From Azonexaceae bacterium s22 (GTDB lineage: Bacteria > Pseudomonadota > Gammaproteobacteria > Burkholderiales > Rhodocyclaceae), in assembly GCA_016617495.1 (NCBI GenBank), contig WYCU01000009.1, positions 36,426-100,425 of the forward strand: 64,000 nt of DNA. Direction: 5' to 3'. A model generated the notes under the pieces. That model made no database searches. It was not told the DNA's origin and saw only the letters and a list, made by a program, of their open reading frames with translations. Position 1 is the first letter of the stretch, and each line of letters opens with the position of its first letter. Positions 28,353 through 37,894 of this stretch are shown here, piece after piece. A program made the translations under genes and the position numbers.

Positions 28353-28500
28353 CTGTCAGAAATTTTTCGTTATTTGCCGAACGTGAGCGCTTTATCTGTT
28401 TAAGGCTGTTAGCGCCGCGTTTCTATAGCTCTCCGTTCGTATTGCGCTCCTAGTTTAAGTTGCAAAATATTACAAAAGCAATAAGTCGTCTGTGTAATTT
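28353..28500 (-). promoter_or_regulatory. AT-rich promoter region of the type I secretion operon
   Basis: This stretch is notably AT-rich against the surrounding GC-rich DNA and has no coding frame of interest. It holds several -10-like hexamers and an imperfect palindrome (TTGC ... GCAA around AAAATATT, 28460-28482). It is the likely promoter and operator region; no specific regulator can be named. Confidence 0.45.
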
Positions 28501-28504
28501 CTCA

Positions 28505-28544
28505 CAAGAAAAAACCCAGACAGTCCAAGAAACTGTCTGGGTTT
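28505..28544 (-). terminator. Intrinsic terminator of ssb
   Basis: A 13-base perfect stem (AAACCCAGACAGT / ACTGTCTGGGTTT, 28512-28524 and 28532-28544) with a seven-base loop. On the minus strand it continues into TTTTTTCTT. It lies 28 bases after the ssb stop codon. Confidence 0.88.
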
Positions 28545-28571
28545 GCTGACGTTAATTTTTCCGGGGATATC

Positions 28572-29030
28572 TCAGAAGGGAATATCGTCCCCGAGATCGT
28601 CAAAAGAAGGTTTCGGCTTGTTGCGCGGCGGTGCCGGGGAAAAGTCTGCCGGGGCGCTGTCATAGCCACCGGAGGAAGCCGGGGCACCGGCACCCTGACG
28701 GGAACCGAGCATGACCATATCCGTGGCTTCAATTTCGGTGGTGTAACGATCCTGACCGTCCTTGTCTTGCCACTTGCGGGTCTTGATGCGACCCTCCAGA
28801 TAGACTTGCGAGCCTTTACGCAAGTATTGCCCGGCAATCTCCGCCAGCTTGCGATAGAAAACCACGCGATGCCACTCGGTTATTTCGCGCTTTTCGCCGC
28901 TATTTTTGTCTTTCCAGCTTTCCGTGGTCGCCAGCCGAATATTGCAGACGGCGTCGCCGCTGGCCGTATAGCGCGTTTCCGGATCGGCGCCCAGATTGCC
29001 GACGAGAATTACCTTGTTAACCGATGCCAT
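28572..29030 (-). CDS. ssb: Single-stranded DNA-binding protein
   Basis: 152-aa SSB. The OB-fold starts [22 protein letters not shown] and includes [33 protein letters not shown]. The linker is Gly/Pro/Ala-rich, and the acidic tip ends DDIPF, which recruits replication and repair partners. AGAGAGG precedes the ATG. It follows the MFS gene by nine bases and has its own terminator. Confidence 0.97.
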   Translation of the reverse strand: MASVNKVILVGNLGADPETRYTASGDAVCNIRLATTESWKDKNSGEKREITEWHRVVFYRKLAEIAGQYLRKGSQVYLEGRIKTRKWQDKDGQDRYTTEIEATDMVMLGSRQGAGAPASSGGYDSAPADFSPAPPRNKPKPSFDDLGDDIPF

Positions 29031-29039
29031 GCCTCTCTC

Positions 29040-30251
29040 CTAGACGTTTTGGACCCGGCCGGCATCGACGCGCCGACGGGGAAAATTCATTGTGTTCGCC
29101 ACCACCAGCCAGCCCAGCACCAGTAGCCCGCAAATCGCATAGACGGCATTATCGCCGAAATGCTGGGCGATATAGCCCCCCAGCGCGCCGCCGAGGAACA
29201 GCCCGAAGGCCTGTGTCGTGTTGTAGACGCCCAATGCGGCGCCCTTGGCCGCCGGCGGTGCCGTCCGCGACACCAACGAGGGCAACGAGGCCTCAAGGAT
29301 GTTGAAAGCGACGAAGAACAAGGTCAGCCACAAGGCCAGCGGCCAGAGTCCCTCGCCGAAGAAATAGAGCCCGGCCTGCACGACCAGCAACAAGGCGACC
29401 GCGGCGAGAAACACCGTCCGCATTTTGTCGCGACGCTCTGCCGCGATGATGGCCGGCACCATGATGGCAAACGAAACCAGCACGGCCGGCAAATACACCC
29501 GCCAATGGGACGAAGGTGCCAGTTCGGCAGTGTCGACCAGCGCATGCGGCAAGACGACGAACATGGCCATCTGCACCAGATGCAGCGTGAAGATTCCGAT
29601 ATTGAGCCGGAACAGGTCCGCATCGAAAACAACCCGGCGCAAGGGCAGTTTTTCATGACCATGAGGCGCCGGCGCTGGCGGCACCGCCTTGATGAGCAGA
29701 CCAATGGCCCCAAGGGCGAGAACGCCGGTCATCGAAAACAGGCCGGCCATGCCGATCCACCCGTAAAGGACGGGCGCGGCGACCAGCGACAGCGCGAAAA
29801 CCAGGCCGATGGACGAACCGATCATGGCCATGACCTTGGTACGGTGCTGTTCCCGCGTCAAGTCGGCCGCCAGTGCCGTCACCGCCGCCGAAATGGCACC
29901 CGCCCCCTGCAACACGCGCCCGGCAATGACCCAGTTCATATCCGGCGCCCAGGCCGCGACAAAACTGCCCAGCGCAAAAATCAGCAACCCGGTCACGATG
30001 ACCTGCTTGCGTCCCCAGAGATCCGAGGCAATTCCGTAGGGAATCTGAAAGACCGCTTGGGTCAGGCCATAGGCGCCCAAAGCGAAGCCGACCAACGCCA
30101 GGTTGTCACCGCCGGGAAGCGTTTTGGCATGAACGGAAAAAACCGGCAGGATCAGGAACAAGCCCAGCATGCGCAAGGCGAAAATGGAAGCCAGGGAAGC
30201 GCCAGTGCGGCGCTCTTCCGGCGTCATGCGGTCAGCATCGAGAGAGGACAT
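29040..30251 (-). CDS. MFS transporter (YajR/drug-efflux type)
   Basis: 403-aa major facilitator protein with twelve predicted helices. The conserved loop 2-3 motif is ASDLWGRKQVIVTG (family G.l.dr.Grr), and the TM4-5 region GRVLQGAGAISAAVTALAADLTREQHR matches the drug:H+ antiporter motif. The N-terminus RTGASLASIFALRMLGLFLILPVFSVHA is typical of YajR-like carriers, but the C-terminal YAM domain is absent. It lies directly upstream of ssb, an arrangement common in betaproteobacteria. Substrate unknown. Confidence 0.88.
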   Translation of the reverse strand: MSSLDADRMTPEERRTGASLASIFALRMLGLFLILPVFSVHAKTLPGGDNLALVGFALGAYGLTQAVFQIPYGIASDLWGRKQVIVTGLLIFALGSFVAAWAPDMNWVIAGRVLQGAGAISAAVTALAADLTREQHRTKVMAMIGSSIGLVFALSLVAAPVLYGWIGMAGLFSMTGVLALGAIGLLIKAVPPAPAPHGHEKLPLRRVVFDADLFRLNIGIFTLHLVQMAMFVVLPHALVDTAELAPSSHWRVYLPAVLVSFAIMVPAIIAAERRDKMRTVFLAAVALLLVVQAGLYFFGEGLWPLALWLTLFFVAFNILEASLPSLVSRTAPPAAKGAALGVYNTTQAFGLFLGGALGGYIAQHFGDNAVYAICGLLVLGWLVVANTMNFPRRRVDAGRVQNV

Positions 30252-30383
30252 CGGTCAGGCCCGGAAAACAAATGGTGCAACGCAACGAAGTGGCGAATGG
30301 TAACAGTTTTGCGGCTCGGCCAAGGAAACTGCGGCAAGGGCAGCAGGGGCTGGGATAAACTGCCTCATTTGATCAGACGCGGA

Positions 30384-32735
30384 ATGATCATGCGTTTTGT
30401 TTATCCCCTTTTGGCGGTGCTCATTGCCGGTTGCGCCACACTCGTTGGCACCCTTGAACTGGACAAGCATTTTGGCCCCCCCAACCCCAACACCTTCGAC
30501 AACCCGCCCCCTGCCGTGGCAAGCGCACCGGATTACCGGCAGGATGTTCAGCCCGTGCTCGACAAGCGCTGCGTCGCCTGTCACGCCTGTTACGACGCGC
30601 CCTGCCAGTTGAACCTGACGAACTACGCCGGAATCACGCGAGGCGCCAACCCGATGCCGGTTTACTCCAGCGCCCGACTGGTTGCCGATGAACCGACGCG
30701 CCTGGGCATCGATGCCCAGTTGCCCAGCCAATGGCGAAACTTGGGCTTTTTCCCGGTACTGAACGAACGGCAGCAATCCCCGGAGGCCAATCGCGAAGGC
30801 AGCGTGCTGTACCGCATGCTCGCCCTCAAGGCTGCCCACCCCGGACCCACCAGCGGTCCCATCGTCAATTCCGATCTGGATTTCTCGCTGGATCGGAACG
30901 AGATGTGCGTTCGCGCCGAAGGCTTCGATCACTACGCCGCAAGCCACCCGGAGCGGGGGATGCCCTTCGGCTTGCCGGAGATTTCCCAGGGAGAACGCGC
31001 TGTCCTCAATCGCTGGGTCGAGGCCGGCGCCCCCTACACGCCCCCCACGCCGCTGCCCGATGCCATTCGCGCACAGGTCGCCGCATGGGAAACCTTCCTG
31101 AACGGCAACACGCTGCAGCAACAACTGGCTGCGCGCTATGTTTACGAACACTGGTTCGTTGGCCATCTCTACTTCCCGGAAGCGCCGAACCGCTATTTCC
31201 AACTGGTCCGCAGCCGCACCCCGCCGGGGGAACCCATTGAAATCATCGCCACCCGCCGGCCCTTCGACGACCCCGGCGTAGCGCGCCCCTATTATCGCCT
31301 GCGCTATTTCGATCAAACGCCGGTCGCCAAGACCTTCATGCCGCTGCCGCTCGACGCCGCACGCATGGCACGCATCCAGCACTGGCTGATGCCGGCAGGA
31401 CAAGCGGTCGAGGCGCTACCCGGTTACGCGCCGGATATCGCCTCGAATCCCTTCATCACCTTCCGCGATCTCCCCATCGACGGCCGCTACCGCTTCATGC
31501 TCGACGATGCGGAATTCATGCTCATGGGTTTCATGAAAGGCCCGGTCTGCCGTGGGCAAGTGGCGCTCAATGTCATCAACGATGTCTTCTGGGTGGCCTT
31601 CATCGCACCGGGCGGCAAGGAAAGCGCCCAAATGGCGGCATTCCTGGAAAAGGATGCGCCCAACCTCGATCTCCCCGCGGAATACCAAAGCAATACCGGA
31701 CTCCTGGCATGGCGCCATTTCGGCAAACTTGAACAGCGCTACCTGGCCGCCAAGAGCAAATTCTTCGCGAAGTTGCCGGAGAAGCGGCTGCCCCGTCTGG
31801 AGGATCTGTGGGATGGCGATGGCACCAACCCCAATGCCGCACTCACGGTGTTTCGTCACTTCGATTCCGCCTCGGTGATTCGCGGGTTCGCCGGTGATCG
31901 TCCGCAAACCATGATCGTCCTCGGCTACCCGCTGTTCGAGCGCATGCACTACTTGTTGCTCGCCGGCTTCGACGTTTACGGCAATATCGGCCACCAGCTG
32001 GCCACGCGGCTCTACATGGACTTTCTGCGCATGGAGGGCGAACTCAATTTCCTCGCTTTCCTGCCCATGAAAGATCGTCAGATGGTGCTCAACTACTGGT
32101 ACCGCGGCCGCTCGACACCGCATGACGAATATTTTGCCGACGCCTCCGCTTACTTCCCGCGGAACAGCGGCGTGCGCTACCGCACCAAAGCCCCCCTGGA
32201 CGAACTGTACAAAGCCGTAGCTGCACGCATGGCCCCGCTACGTGCGCCCCAACTCGACTGGAAGAAAACCAGCCTCTCGGCTGCGGAAATCGAGCAAATG
32301 CGCAAACTTTCCCAAATTCGCGGGATTCCGGCATCGCAGATGCCGGAACAGAGTTTGCTCTTGCTACAGCGTCCGGGACGCGCGCCCGAGCTTGTCTCAT
32401 TGGTGCGCAACAGCGCCCACAGCAACATCGCCGAAATGTTCGATGAAGCCGACCGGCGACTACCCAAGGAAGATACCCTCTGGGCGCTGTATGGCGTGGT
32501 CGGCAACTATCCGAACGCAATGTTCGCGGTCGACCCCGAAAAACTGCCTGAATTCGTCGAGGCGGTCGGCCAGTTGGCCAAGCCGGAAGACCTCGTTGCG
32601 CTGACCGCCCGTTTCGGGGTGCGGCGAACCGATCCGCGCTTCTGGCAGTACAGCGATGCCATCCACGCGCGCTGGCAACAGATCGCCCCGCGCGAGGCGG
32701 CCGTACTCGATTACAGCCGCCTCGAAAACCGTTAG
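30384..32735 (+). CDS. cti: Fatty acid cis/trans isomerase (cytochrome c type)
   Basis: 783-aa periplasmic haem enzyme that converts cis- to trans-unsaturated acyl chains in phospholipids, rigidifying the membrane under solvent or heat stress. The haem motif is C63-V-A-C66-H67 in [18 protein letters not shown], a hallmark of Cti. The N-terminus [12 protein letters not shown] could act as a lipoprotein or Sec signal. Length fits the family. ATG at 30384 is chosen because it begins the signal; the long upstream open frame is antisense shadow. It overlaps the terC gene end by four bases (convergent). Confidence 0.93.
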   Translation: MIMRFVYPLLAVLIAGCATLVGTLELDKHFGPPNPNTFDNPPPAVASAPDYRQDVQPVLDKRCVACHACYDAPCQLNLTNYAGITRGANPMPVYSSARLVADEPTRLGIDAQLPSQWRNLGFFPVLNERQQSPEANREGSVLYRMLALKAAHPGPTSGPIVNSDLDFSLDRNEMCVRAEGFDHYAASHPERGMPFGLPEISQGERAVLNRWVEAGAPYTPPTPLPDAIRAQVAAWETFLNGNTLQQQLAARYVYEHWFVGHLYFPEAPNRYFQLVRSRTPPGEPIEIIATRRPFDDPGVARPYYRLRYFDQTPVAKTFMPLPLDAARMARIQHWLMPAGQAVEALPGYAPDIASNPFITFRDLPIDGRYRFMLDDAEFMLMGFMKGPVCRGQVALNVINDVFWVAFIAPGGKESAQMAAFLEKDAPNLDLPAEYQSNTGLLAWRHFGKLEQRYLAAKSKFFAKLPEKRLPRLEDLWDGDGTNPNAALTVFRHFDSASVIRGFAGDRPQTMIVLGYPLFERMHYLLLAGFDVYGNIGHQLATRLYMDFLRMEGELNFLAFLPMKDRQMVLNYWYRGRSTPHDEYFADASAYFPRNSGVRYRTKAPLDELYKAVAARMAPLRAPQLDWKKTSLSAAEIEQMRKLSQIRGIPASQMPEQSLLLLQRPGRAPELVSLVRNSAHSNIAEMFDEADRRLPKEDTLWALYGVVGNYPNAMFAVDPEKLPEFVEAVGQLAKPEDLVALTARFGVRRTDPRFWQYSDAIHARWQQIAPREAAVLDYSRLENR
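32520..32555 (+). repeat. Degenerate element copy in cti
   Basis: ATGTTCGCGGTCGACC matches the core at 14 of 16 bases and is followed by CCG, A5, CTGCC and TGAATTC, keeping the element layout. It encodes FAVDPEK in the cti frame. Confidence 0.5.
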
Positions 32736-33682
32736 CGGGAACGGGCCTCCTTGCGCAGGGAGGCCCACACCGAGGCACCGATGATCGTGGCGACCACGGC
32801 CAGCGAGAAGCCGACCGGAATCTTGTAGAGGTCGATCAGCAGCATCTTGACGCCGATAAACATCAGTACGATGGCCAGACCGTACTTGAGCAGCGAGAAA
32901 CGCTCGGCCATCCCGGCGAGCAGGAAATACATCGCGCGCAAGCCAAGGATGGCAAAGATGTTCGAGGTCAGGACGATGAACGGATCGGTGGTAATGGCAA
33001 AAATCGCCGGAATGGAATCGACCGCAAAAATCAGGTCGGAAACCTCCACCAGCACCAGGGCAAGGAACAAGGGCGTCGCATAGCGCACGCCGTTTTTCCA
33101 GGTAAAGAACTTTTGCCCGTCGAACTCGGTGCTGATGTTCATGTGACCGCGCAGCCACTTCACCAGACGGTTATTTTCCAGATCCGGCTGCTCGTCGGCA
33201 AACCAGTACATCTTGACGCCCGTGATCAGCAGGAAGGCGCCAAAGAGATAAAGAATCCAGTGAAACTGGGAAATCAGCCAGGCCCCGGCAAAAATCATGA
33301 TCGTGCGCATCACGATGGCACCGAGCACCCCATACAGCAAGACGCGTTTCTGGAGCTCCGGTGGCACGGCAAAGAAGCCGAACAGCATCAGCCAGATGAA
33401 GACGTTATCGACCGCCAGGGCCTTTTCGATCAGGTAGCCGGTCAGGAACTCCAGCACCTTGGTATTGGCGATTTCGGCCCCCACCGTATTGCCGAGATAC
33501 CACCAAAGCCCGCCGGCAAAGGCGAGCGTCACTGACACCCAGATGACGGACCACGTGGCCGCTTCGCGGAAGCGGACACGGTGCTCGCGCCCCCCGCCCA
33601 CCACAAACAGGTCGATGGCCAGCATGACCACCACAATGGCCCCAAACGCGGCCCATAATCCCAGACTACCTACAGTTTCCAT
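32732..33682 (-). CDS. TerC-family membrane protein (Alx/YkoY-like)
   Basis: 316-aa membrane protein with about eight helices. Conserved acid-containing segments [27 protein letters not shown] and [19 protein letters not shown] define the TerC family, linked to manganese export and metalation of exoenzymes. ATG 33682 has GGGGAG upstream; a longer frame is leader sequence. A yybP-ykoY Mn2+ riboswitch and promoter precede it, supporting a manganese role. Its stop overlaps cti by four bases. Confidence 0.93.
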   Translation of the reverse strand: METVGSLGLWAAFGAIVVVMLAIDLFVVGGGREHRVRFREAATWSVIWVSVTLAFAGGLWWYLGNTVGAEIANTKVLEFLTGYLIEKALAVDNVFIWLMLFGFFAVPPELQKRVLLYGVLGAIVMRTIMIFAGAWLISQFHWILYLFGAFLLITGVKMYWFADEQPDLENNRLVKWLRGHMNISTEFDGQKFFTWKNGVRYATPLFLALVLVEVSDLIFAVDSIPAIFAITTDPFIVLTSNIFAILGLRAMYFLLAGMAERFSLLKYGLAIVLMFIGVKMLLIDLYKIPVGFSLAVVATIIGASVWASLRKEARSR

Positions 33683-33698
33683 ATGAACTCCCCAAACT

Positions 33699-33752
33699 GC
33701 ATTCCAGAAAGCAAACGGCCCGAACCGGAGTGGGCGACGGGCCGTGGAATGC
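33699..33752 (-). promoter_or_regulatory. Long hairpin between riboswitch aptamer and terC start
   Basis: Nested inverted repeats GCATTCC/GGAATGC (33699-33705 and 33746-33752) and ACGGCCCG/CGGGCCGT (33715-33722 and 33738-33745) form a long interrupted stem ending 17 bases before the start codon. Position right after the aptamer makes it the probable expression platform. Confidence 0.55.
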
Positions 33753-33754
33753 TG

Positions 33755-33870
33755 AAAAGGGGCCTCGCCATCGCGGCAAAGGTCTTGCTCGCAGCCTGAC
33801 GGGCTGCCCGGTTGCCGGAAGCTTGCGCTTCGTGGTGACGACAATCCGGTTTGGAGCTACTCCCCCTTGG
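33755..33870 (-). ncRNA. yybP-ykoY (manganese) riboswitch aptamer
   Basis: On the minus strand the leader starts with AAGGGGGAGTAGC and later contains GAGCAAGACCTTTGCC, the two conserved blocks of yybP-ykoY RNAs, and closes with CCCCTTTT pairing with the 5' AAGGGG. These RNAs bind Mn2+ and switch on exporters such as TerC/MntP. The aptamer lies between a good promoter and the TerC gene. Identification is by motif memory, not covariance search. Confidence 0.82.
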
Positions 33871-33880
33871 GACAGCCTTG

Positions 33881-33909
33881 ACTGTATTTAATCCGACAAA
33901 ACCTGTCAA
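33881..33909 (-). promoter_or_regulatory. Promoter of the terC leader
   Basis: On the minus strand TTGACA (33904-33909), a 17-base spacer, and TACAGT (33881-33886). The predicted start falls a few bases before the riboswitch aptamer. Confidence 0.65.
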
Positions 33910-33934
33910 CTTCTCCAACAAGCCATTTGTTATA

Positions 33935-34003
33935 AGTAAATTCATATTTCGTCTTTGTGGTTATATAAAACCCGATTAAAGTCGGAGCATCTCCTTCCAC
34001 GAG
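33935..34003 (+). promoter_or_regulatory. AT-rich promoter region of the sulfate uptake operon
   Basis: This region contains TTATAAG, TTCATATTTC and TATATAAAA in otherwise GC-rich DNA, ahead of an operon that in most proteobacteria is activated by CysB. AT-richness and position suggest the promoter with a CysB site, but CysB motifs are too loose to assign exactly. Confidence 0.4.
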
Positions 34004-34010
34004 GTATGCC

Positions 34011-35003
34011 ATGACGATTACCCGCCGCCTGCCCCTGCTTCTTGCCTTCGTCGCCAGCACCGCGCTGGCGGACTTGACGCTGCTCAACGCCTCCTACGAT
34101 GTCGCCCGCGACGTCTACAAGGATTACAACCCGATGTTCCAGAAACACTGGAAAGCCAAGACGGGTGAATCCGTGGAGATCAAGCAATCGCATGGCGGCT
34201 CGTCGAAACAGGTACGCGCCGTGGCGGACGGCCTGGAGGCCGATGTGGTGACAATGAACCAGGCCAACGACATCGAGTTCCTGGCCGACAAGGGACTGGT
34301 CGCCAAGGACTGGGCCAAGAAATTCCCCAACAATGCCTCGCCCTACACGTCGGCGATGGTCTTCATCGTGCGCAAGGGCAATCCGAAAGGCATCAAGGAT
34401 TGGAACGATCTCGCCGCACCCGGCACGCAGATCATCATCCCGCACCCCAAAAACACGGGTAACGGGCGTAACACCTACCTCTCCGCCTGGGCCTGGGCGC
34501 TCAAACAACCGGGCGGCAACGACAAGTCGGCGCAGGAGTTCGTCGGCAAGCTGTTGAAAAACGCACCGCTGTTCGCCGCAGGCGGGCGCGATGCCACGAC
34601 CACGTTCATGCAGCGCCGGCTGGGCGATGCGCTGATCACCTTCGAATCCGAGGCGGAAATGATCGCCAAGGAATTCGGCAAGGGTGAATTCGAAGTGGTG
34701 TATCCGAGCCTGACGATGCAGACCGAATTCCCGGTCGCCATCGTGGACAAGGTGGTGGACAAGAAGAATTCGCGCAAGCAGGCGCAAGCCTATCTGGACT
34801 ACCTGTGGTCCGCCGAAGGTCAGGAAAACGCCGCCCAGAATTACCTGCGCCCGCGCGATGCCGACCTGCTGAAGAAGTATTCCGCCTTCTTCCCGCCGGT
34901 CAAGACCTTCACGGTCGATGAGGTGTTCGGTGGCGCCAACAAGGCTTTTGCCACCCACTTCAAGGATGGCGGCACCTTCGACCAGATTTACGTCGCCAAA
35001 TAA
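34011..35003 (+). CDS. sbp: Sulfate/thiosulfate-binding periplasmic protein
   Basis: 330-aa solute receptor. Signal peptide with cleavage after TALA (residue about 20). The mature protein begins LTLLNASYDVARDVYKDYNPMF, and HGGSSKQVRAVADGLEADVVTMNQANDIEFLA and PHPKNTGNGRNTYLSAWAWAL are diagnostic of Sbp/CysP. It delivers sulfate or thiosulfate to CysTWA, encoded next. A ribosome site (CACGAGG) precedes the ATG. A hairpin and an interspersed element separate it from cysT. Confidence 0.96.
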   Translation: MTITRRLPLLLAFVASTALADLTLLNASYDVARDVYKDYNPMFQKHWKAKTGESVEIKQSHGGSSKQVRAVADGLEADVVTMNQANDIEFLADKGLVAKDWAKKFPNNASPYTSAMVFIVRKGNPKGIKDWNDLAAPGTQIIIPHPKNTGNGRNTYLSAWAWALKQPGGNDKSAQEFVGKLLKNAPLFAAGGRDATTTFMQRRLGDALITFESEAEMIAKEFGKGEFEVVYPSLTMQTEFPVAIVDKVVDKKNSRKQAQAYLDYLWSAEGQENAAQNYLRPRDADLLKKYSAFFPPVKTFTVDEVFGGANKAFATHFKDGGTFDQIYVAK

Positions 35004-35016
35004 CCCCTGCGCGCCC

Positions 35017-35049
35017 TGCCGGGAACCGGTGATTGCCCGGTTTCCGGCA
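35017..35049 (+). terminator. Hairpin between sbp and cysT
   Basis: A 13-base stem with one G-T pair (TGCCGGGAACCGG / CCGGTTTCCGGCA) and a seven-base loop lies 13 bases after the sbp stop. The last bases merge into an interspersed element. No T-run follows. It could protect or attenuate so that the receptor is made in excess over the transporter. Confidence 0.5.
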
Positions 35050-35084
35050 TTGTCGCGGTCGACCTCGAAAAACAGCCAAAAATC
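35049..35084 (+). repeat. Interspersed element, ending at the cysT start codon
   Basis: Exact core, then TCG, A5, CAGCC and AAAAATC, ending on the base before the cysT ATG (35085). Same orientation as the gene. This full-length copy defines the 36-bp unit best. Confidence 0.92.
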
Positions 35085-35960
35085 ATGTCTGCCCCTGCCC
35101 ATCGCGTGTTGCCCGGTTTTGGCCTGGCGCTCGGCTATACGCTGGTCTATCTGTCGCTGCTGATTCTCCTGCCTCTGGGCGGCATGATCCTGAAAGCCTC
35201 GGATCTCGGCTTCGCGCAAATTATCGACATTGCCCTCGGCGAGCGTTCGCTGGCGGCTTTCCGCGTGACCTTCGTTTCCTCCCTGCTGGCTGCGTGCATC
35301 AACGCCCTCTTCGGCCTGATCGTGGCCTGGATTCTCGTCCGCTACCCGTTTCCGGGAAAACGCCTGGTCGATGCCCTGGTCGACCTGCCCTTCGCCCTGC
35401 CCACGGCGGTTGCCGGCATTACGCTGGCGACCCTTTATGCGGGCAACGGCTGGCTGGGCAGCCATCTCGAACCGCTCGGCCTGAAGGTCGCGTACACACC
35501 GCTCGGCATTGTGGTGGCGCTCACCTTCGTCACGCTGCCGTTTGTCGTGCGCACCCTGCAACCGGTGATCGAGGATATCGAGACCGAAGTCGAAGAGGCC
35601 GCCGCTTCGCTGGGCGCCTCGCGCTGGCAGACCTTCAGCCGCATCATTTTCCCTGCGCTTTTCCCCGCCTTGCTCACCGGCTTTGCGCTGGCCTTTGCCC
35701 GCGCACTGGGCGAATTCGGTTCGGTCATCTTCATCGCCGGCAACCTGCCGCTGATCTCGGAAATCGTGCCCTTGCTCATCATTTCCAAGCTCGAACAATA
35801 CGATGTCCTGGGCGCCACCGCGCTGGCCGTGGTCATGCTGGCGATTTCCTTCCTGCTGCTGCTGACCATCAACGCCCTGCAGTGGTGGACGGCGAATCGC
35901 CACAAGAACGCCGAACCGCTTGAAGCGGCCGCCGCGCAAGCCAAGGGGGTCCAGGCATGA
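35085..35960 (+). CDS. cysT: Sulfate ABC transporter permease CysT (CysU)
   Basis: 291-aa inner-membrane permease with six helices. MetI-like fold; the EAA loop is EEAAASLGASRWQTFSRIIFPALFPALLTG, and PFALPTAVAGITLATLYAGNGWLG is typical of CysT. It pairs with CysW. No Shine-Dalgarno is visible before the ATG; the leader is the A-rich end of an interspersed element. The stop overlaps the cysW start (ATGA). Confidence 0.96.
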   Translation: MSAPAHRVLPGFGLALGYTLVYLSLLILLPLGGMILKASDLGFAQIIDIALGERSLAAFRVTFVSSLLAACINALFGLIVAWILVRYPFPGKRLVDALVDLPFALPTAVAGITLATLYAGNGWLGSHLEPLGLKVAYTPLGIVVALTFVTLPFVVRTLQPVIEDIETEVEEAAASLGASRWQTFSRIIFPALFPALLTGFALAFARALGEFGSVIFIAGNLPLISEIVPLLIISKLEQYDVLGATALAVVMLAISFLLLLTINALQWWTANRHKNAEPLEAAAAQAKGVQA

Positions 35961-36823
35961 AGTCCAATCGCGCCACGCAGGAACCGGTCTGGGTTCGCTA
36001 TCTGCTGCTCACCGTTGGCCTCGGTTTTCTCTTCTTTTTCCTTGGCCTGCCGCTGCTCGCGGTTTTCGTCGAAGCGCTGGCCCAAGGCTGGCCCGCTTAT
36101 GTCGAAGCGCTCAAGGAACCGGAAACGCGCTCGGCCATCTGGCTGACCATCGTCATCGCCCTGGCCGTATTGCCCTTCAACATTCTCTTCGGCGTGGCCG
36201 CCGCCTGGGCCATCGCCAAGTTCGAGTTCCGCGGCAAGAGCCTGCTCATCACGCTCATCGACCTGCCTTTCGCGGTTTCGCCGGTCGTCGCCGGTCTGAT
36301 CTTCATTCTGCTCTTCGGCTCGCAGGGATTCTTTGGCGGCTGGCTGAGCGCCCACGAAATCAAGATCATCTTTGCCGTGCCGGGCATGATCCTGGCCACC
36401 CTGTTCATCACTTTCCCCTTCATCGCCCGCGAGCTCATTCCGCTGATGCAGTCGCAAGGCAAGGACGAGGAAGAAGCCGCCGTTTCCCTCGGCGCTTCGG
36501 GCTGGCAGATGTTCTGGCGCGTGACCTTGCCCAACATCAAGTGGGGCCTGCTCTACGGCGTGATTCTGTCCAACGCCCGCGCCATGGGTGAATTCGGCGC
36601 CGTCAGCGTGGTTTCCGGGCACATCCGCGGGGAAACCAACACGCTGCCGCTGCACGTCGAAATCCTCTACAACGAATACAACGCCATTGGCGCCTTCGCC
36701 GCCGCCTCGGTGCTGGCCTTGCTGGCGCTGGTCACACTGGTAGCCAAGACCATCGTCGAATGGCGCATGAAAGCCGAAACCGACATGTTGAACGCTGAAC
36801 TTCCCGGCGAGAAAACCTCATGA
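35957..36823 (+). CDS. cysW: Sulfate ABC transporter permease CysW
   Basis: 288-aa permease partner of CysT. Six helices; [27 protein letters not shown] and the EAA loop [30 protein letters not shown] define Cys[32 protein letters not shown] is another CysW hallmark. It overlaps cysT and cysA by four bases each, so translation is coupled. Confidence 0.96.
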   Translation: MKSNRATQEPVWVRYLLLTVGLGFLFFFLGLPLLAVFVEALAQGWPAYVEALKEPETRSAIWLTIVIALAVLPFNILFGVAAAWAIAKFEFRGKSLLITLIDLPFAVSPVVAGLIFILLFGSQGFFGGWLSAHEIKIIFAVPGMILATLFITFPFIARELIPLMQSQGKDEEEAAVSLGASGWQMFWRVTLPNIKWGLLYGVILSNARAMGEFGAVSVVSGHIRGETNTLPLHVEILYNEYNAIGAFAAASVLALLALVTLVAKTIVEWRMKAETDMLNAELPGEKTS

Positions 36824-37887
36824 GCATCGAAATCCGCAATATCTCCAAGCGCTTCGGCAATTTCGTCGCGCTCGACAATATCAATCTCGACATTCCGACT
36901 GGCGAACTCGTCGCCTTGCTCGGCCCCTCCGGCTGCGGCAAGACCACGCTGCTGCGCATCATCGCCGGTATGGAAACGGCCGACCAGGGCGACATCCTGT
37001 TCTCCGGCGCCGAAGCCACGCATCTGCATGCACGCGAACGCAATGTCGGTTTCGTGTTCCAGCACTACGCGCTGTTCCGCCACATGACGGTTTTCGAGAA
37101 CGTGGCCTTCGGTCTGCGCGTCAAACCGCGCAAGGAGCGCCCGAACGAGGCCGAGATCAAGCGCCGGGTCATGGAGCTGCTCGGTCTTGTCCAGCTCGAC
37201 TGGCTGGCCGACCGCTACCCCTCGCAACTCTCGGGCGGGCAGCGCCAGCGTATCGCGCTGGCCCGCGCCCTCGCCGTGGAGCCCAAAGTGCTGCTGCTCG
37301 ACGAGCCGTTCGGCGCGCTCGATACCAAGGTGCGCAAGGAACTGCGCCGCTGGCTACGCCGGCTGCACGACGAAATGCACATTTCCTCAGTATTTGTGAC
37401 GCACGACCAGGAAGAGGCGCTCGAAGTCGCCGACCGCGTGGTGGTCATGAATCACGGCAAAATCGAGCAGATCGGCTCGCCGGACGAGGTCTATTCCAGC
37501 CCGGCATCGCCCTTCGTCTACCAGTTCCTCGGCAATGTGAACGTCTTCCATAGCCGGATGCATGGCGGCTACGCCGAAGTCGAACGCAGTACGGAAGAAC
37601 GTAACGCAACCGCCTTCGTCCGCCCGCATGACATCGATATCGCGCACCAACCGCTGGAATCCGGCCTGCAGGCCCAGGTGCTACACGTTCACCCCATCGG
37701 GCCGGTAGTGCGCGTCGAACTGCAGCACAACAGCGAAATCGTCGAAGTCGAACTCTCGCGCGAGCGCCACGAATCGCTGAATCTCGCGGCCGGGCAGTGC
37801 GTCTGGTTCCGTCCCCGGCAGATGAAGGTCTTCGACGCCGACGGATTGTCGCGGTCGACGTCGGAAAAACAGCCTTTTTTGTTTTGA
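36820..37887 (+). CDS. cysA: Sulfate ABC transporter ATP-binding protein CysA
   Basis: 355-aa ATPase of the sulfate importer. Walker [10 protein letters not shown] at 35-43, Q-loop [24 protein letters not shown], signature LSGGQRQR, Walker [13 protein letters not shown], switch VTHDQEEA. The C-terminal TOBE-like domain ([14 protein letters not shown] ... FVRPHDIDI) is present. The last ~14 residues ([13 protein letters not shown]) are encoded by an interspersed element copy and look unlike the family end. It closes the operon; a strong hairpin follows. Confidence 0.96.
   Translation: MSIEIRNISKRFGNFVALDNINLDIPTGELVALLGPSGCGKTTLLRIIAGMETADQGDILFSGAEATHLHARERNVGFVFQHYALFRHMTVFENVAFGLRVKPRKERPNEAEIKRRVMELLGLVQLDWLADRYPSQLSGGQRQRIALARALAVEPKVLLLDEPFGALDTKVRKELRRWLRRLHDEMHISSVFVTHDQEEALEVADRVVVMNHGKIEQIGSPDEVYSSPASPFVYQFLGNVNVFHSRMHGGYAEVERSTEERNATAFVRPHDIDIAHQPLESGLQAQVLHVHPIGPVVRVELQHNSEIVEVELSRERHESLNLAAGQCVWFRPRQMKVFDADGLSRSTSEKQPFLF
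37845..37881 (+). repeat. Interspersed element forming the 3' end of cysA
   Basis: Exact 15-nt core, last base G instead of C, followed by TCGG, A5, CAGCC and TTTTTTG. It shares AAAAACAGCC with the cysT copy. It is read as the last codons of cysA. Confidence 0.88.
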
Positions 37888-37894
37888 GATCAGG

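Noticed and set aside
29160-30383. Upstream in-frame extension of cti by about 400 codons
   Set aside because: It runs antisense through the MFS gene; the real Cti signal sequence begins at 30384.
33942-35939. 665-codon minus-strand frame antisense to sbp and cysT
   Set aside because: Antisense shadow of two clear transporter genes; no recognisable motif and low-complexity composition.
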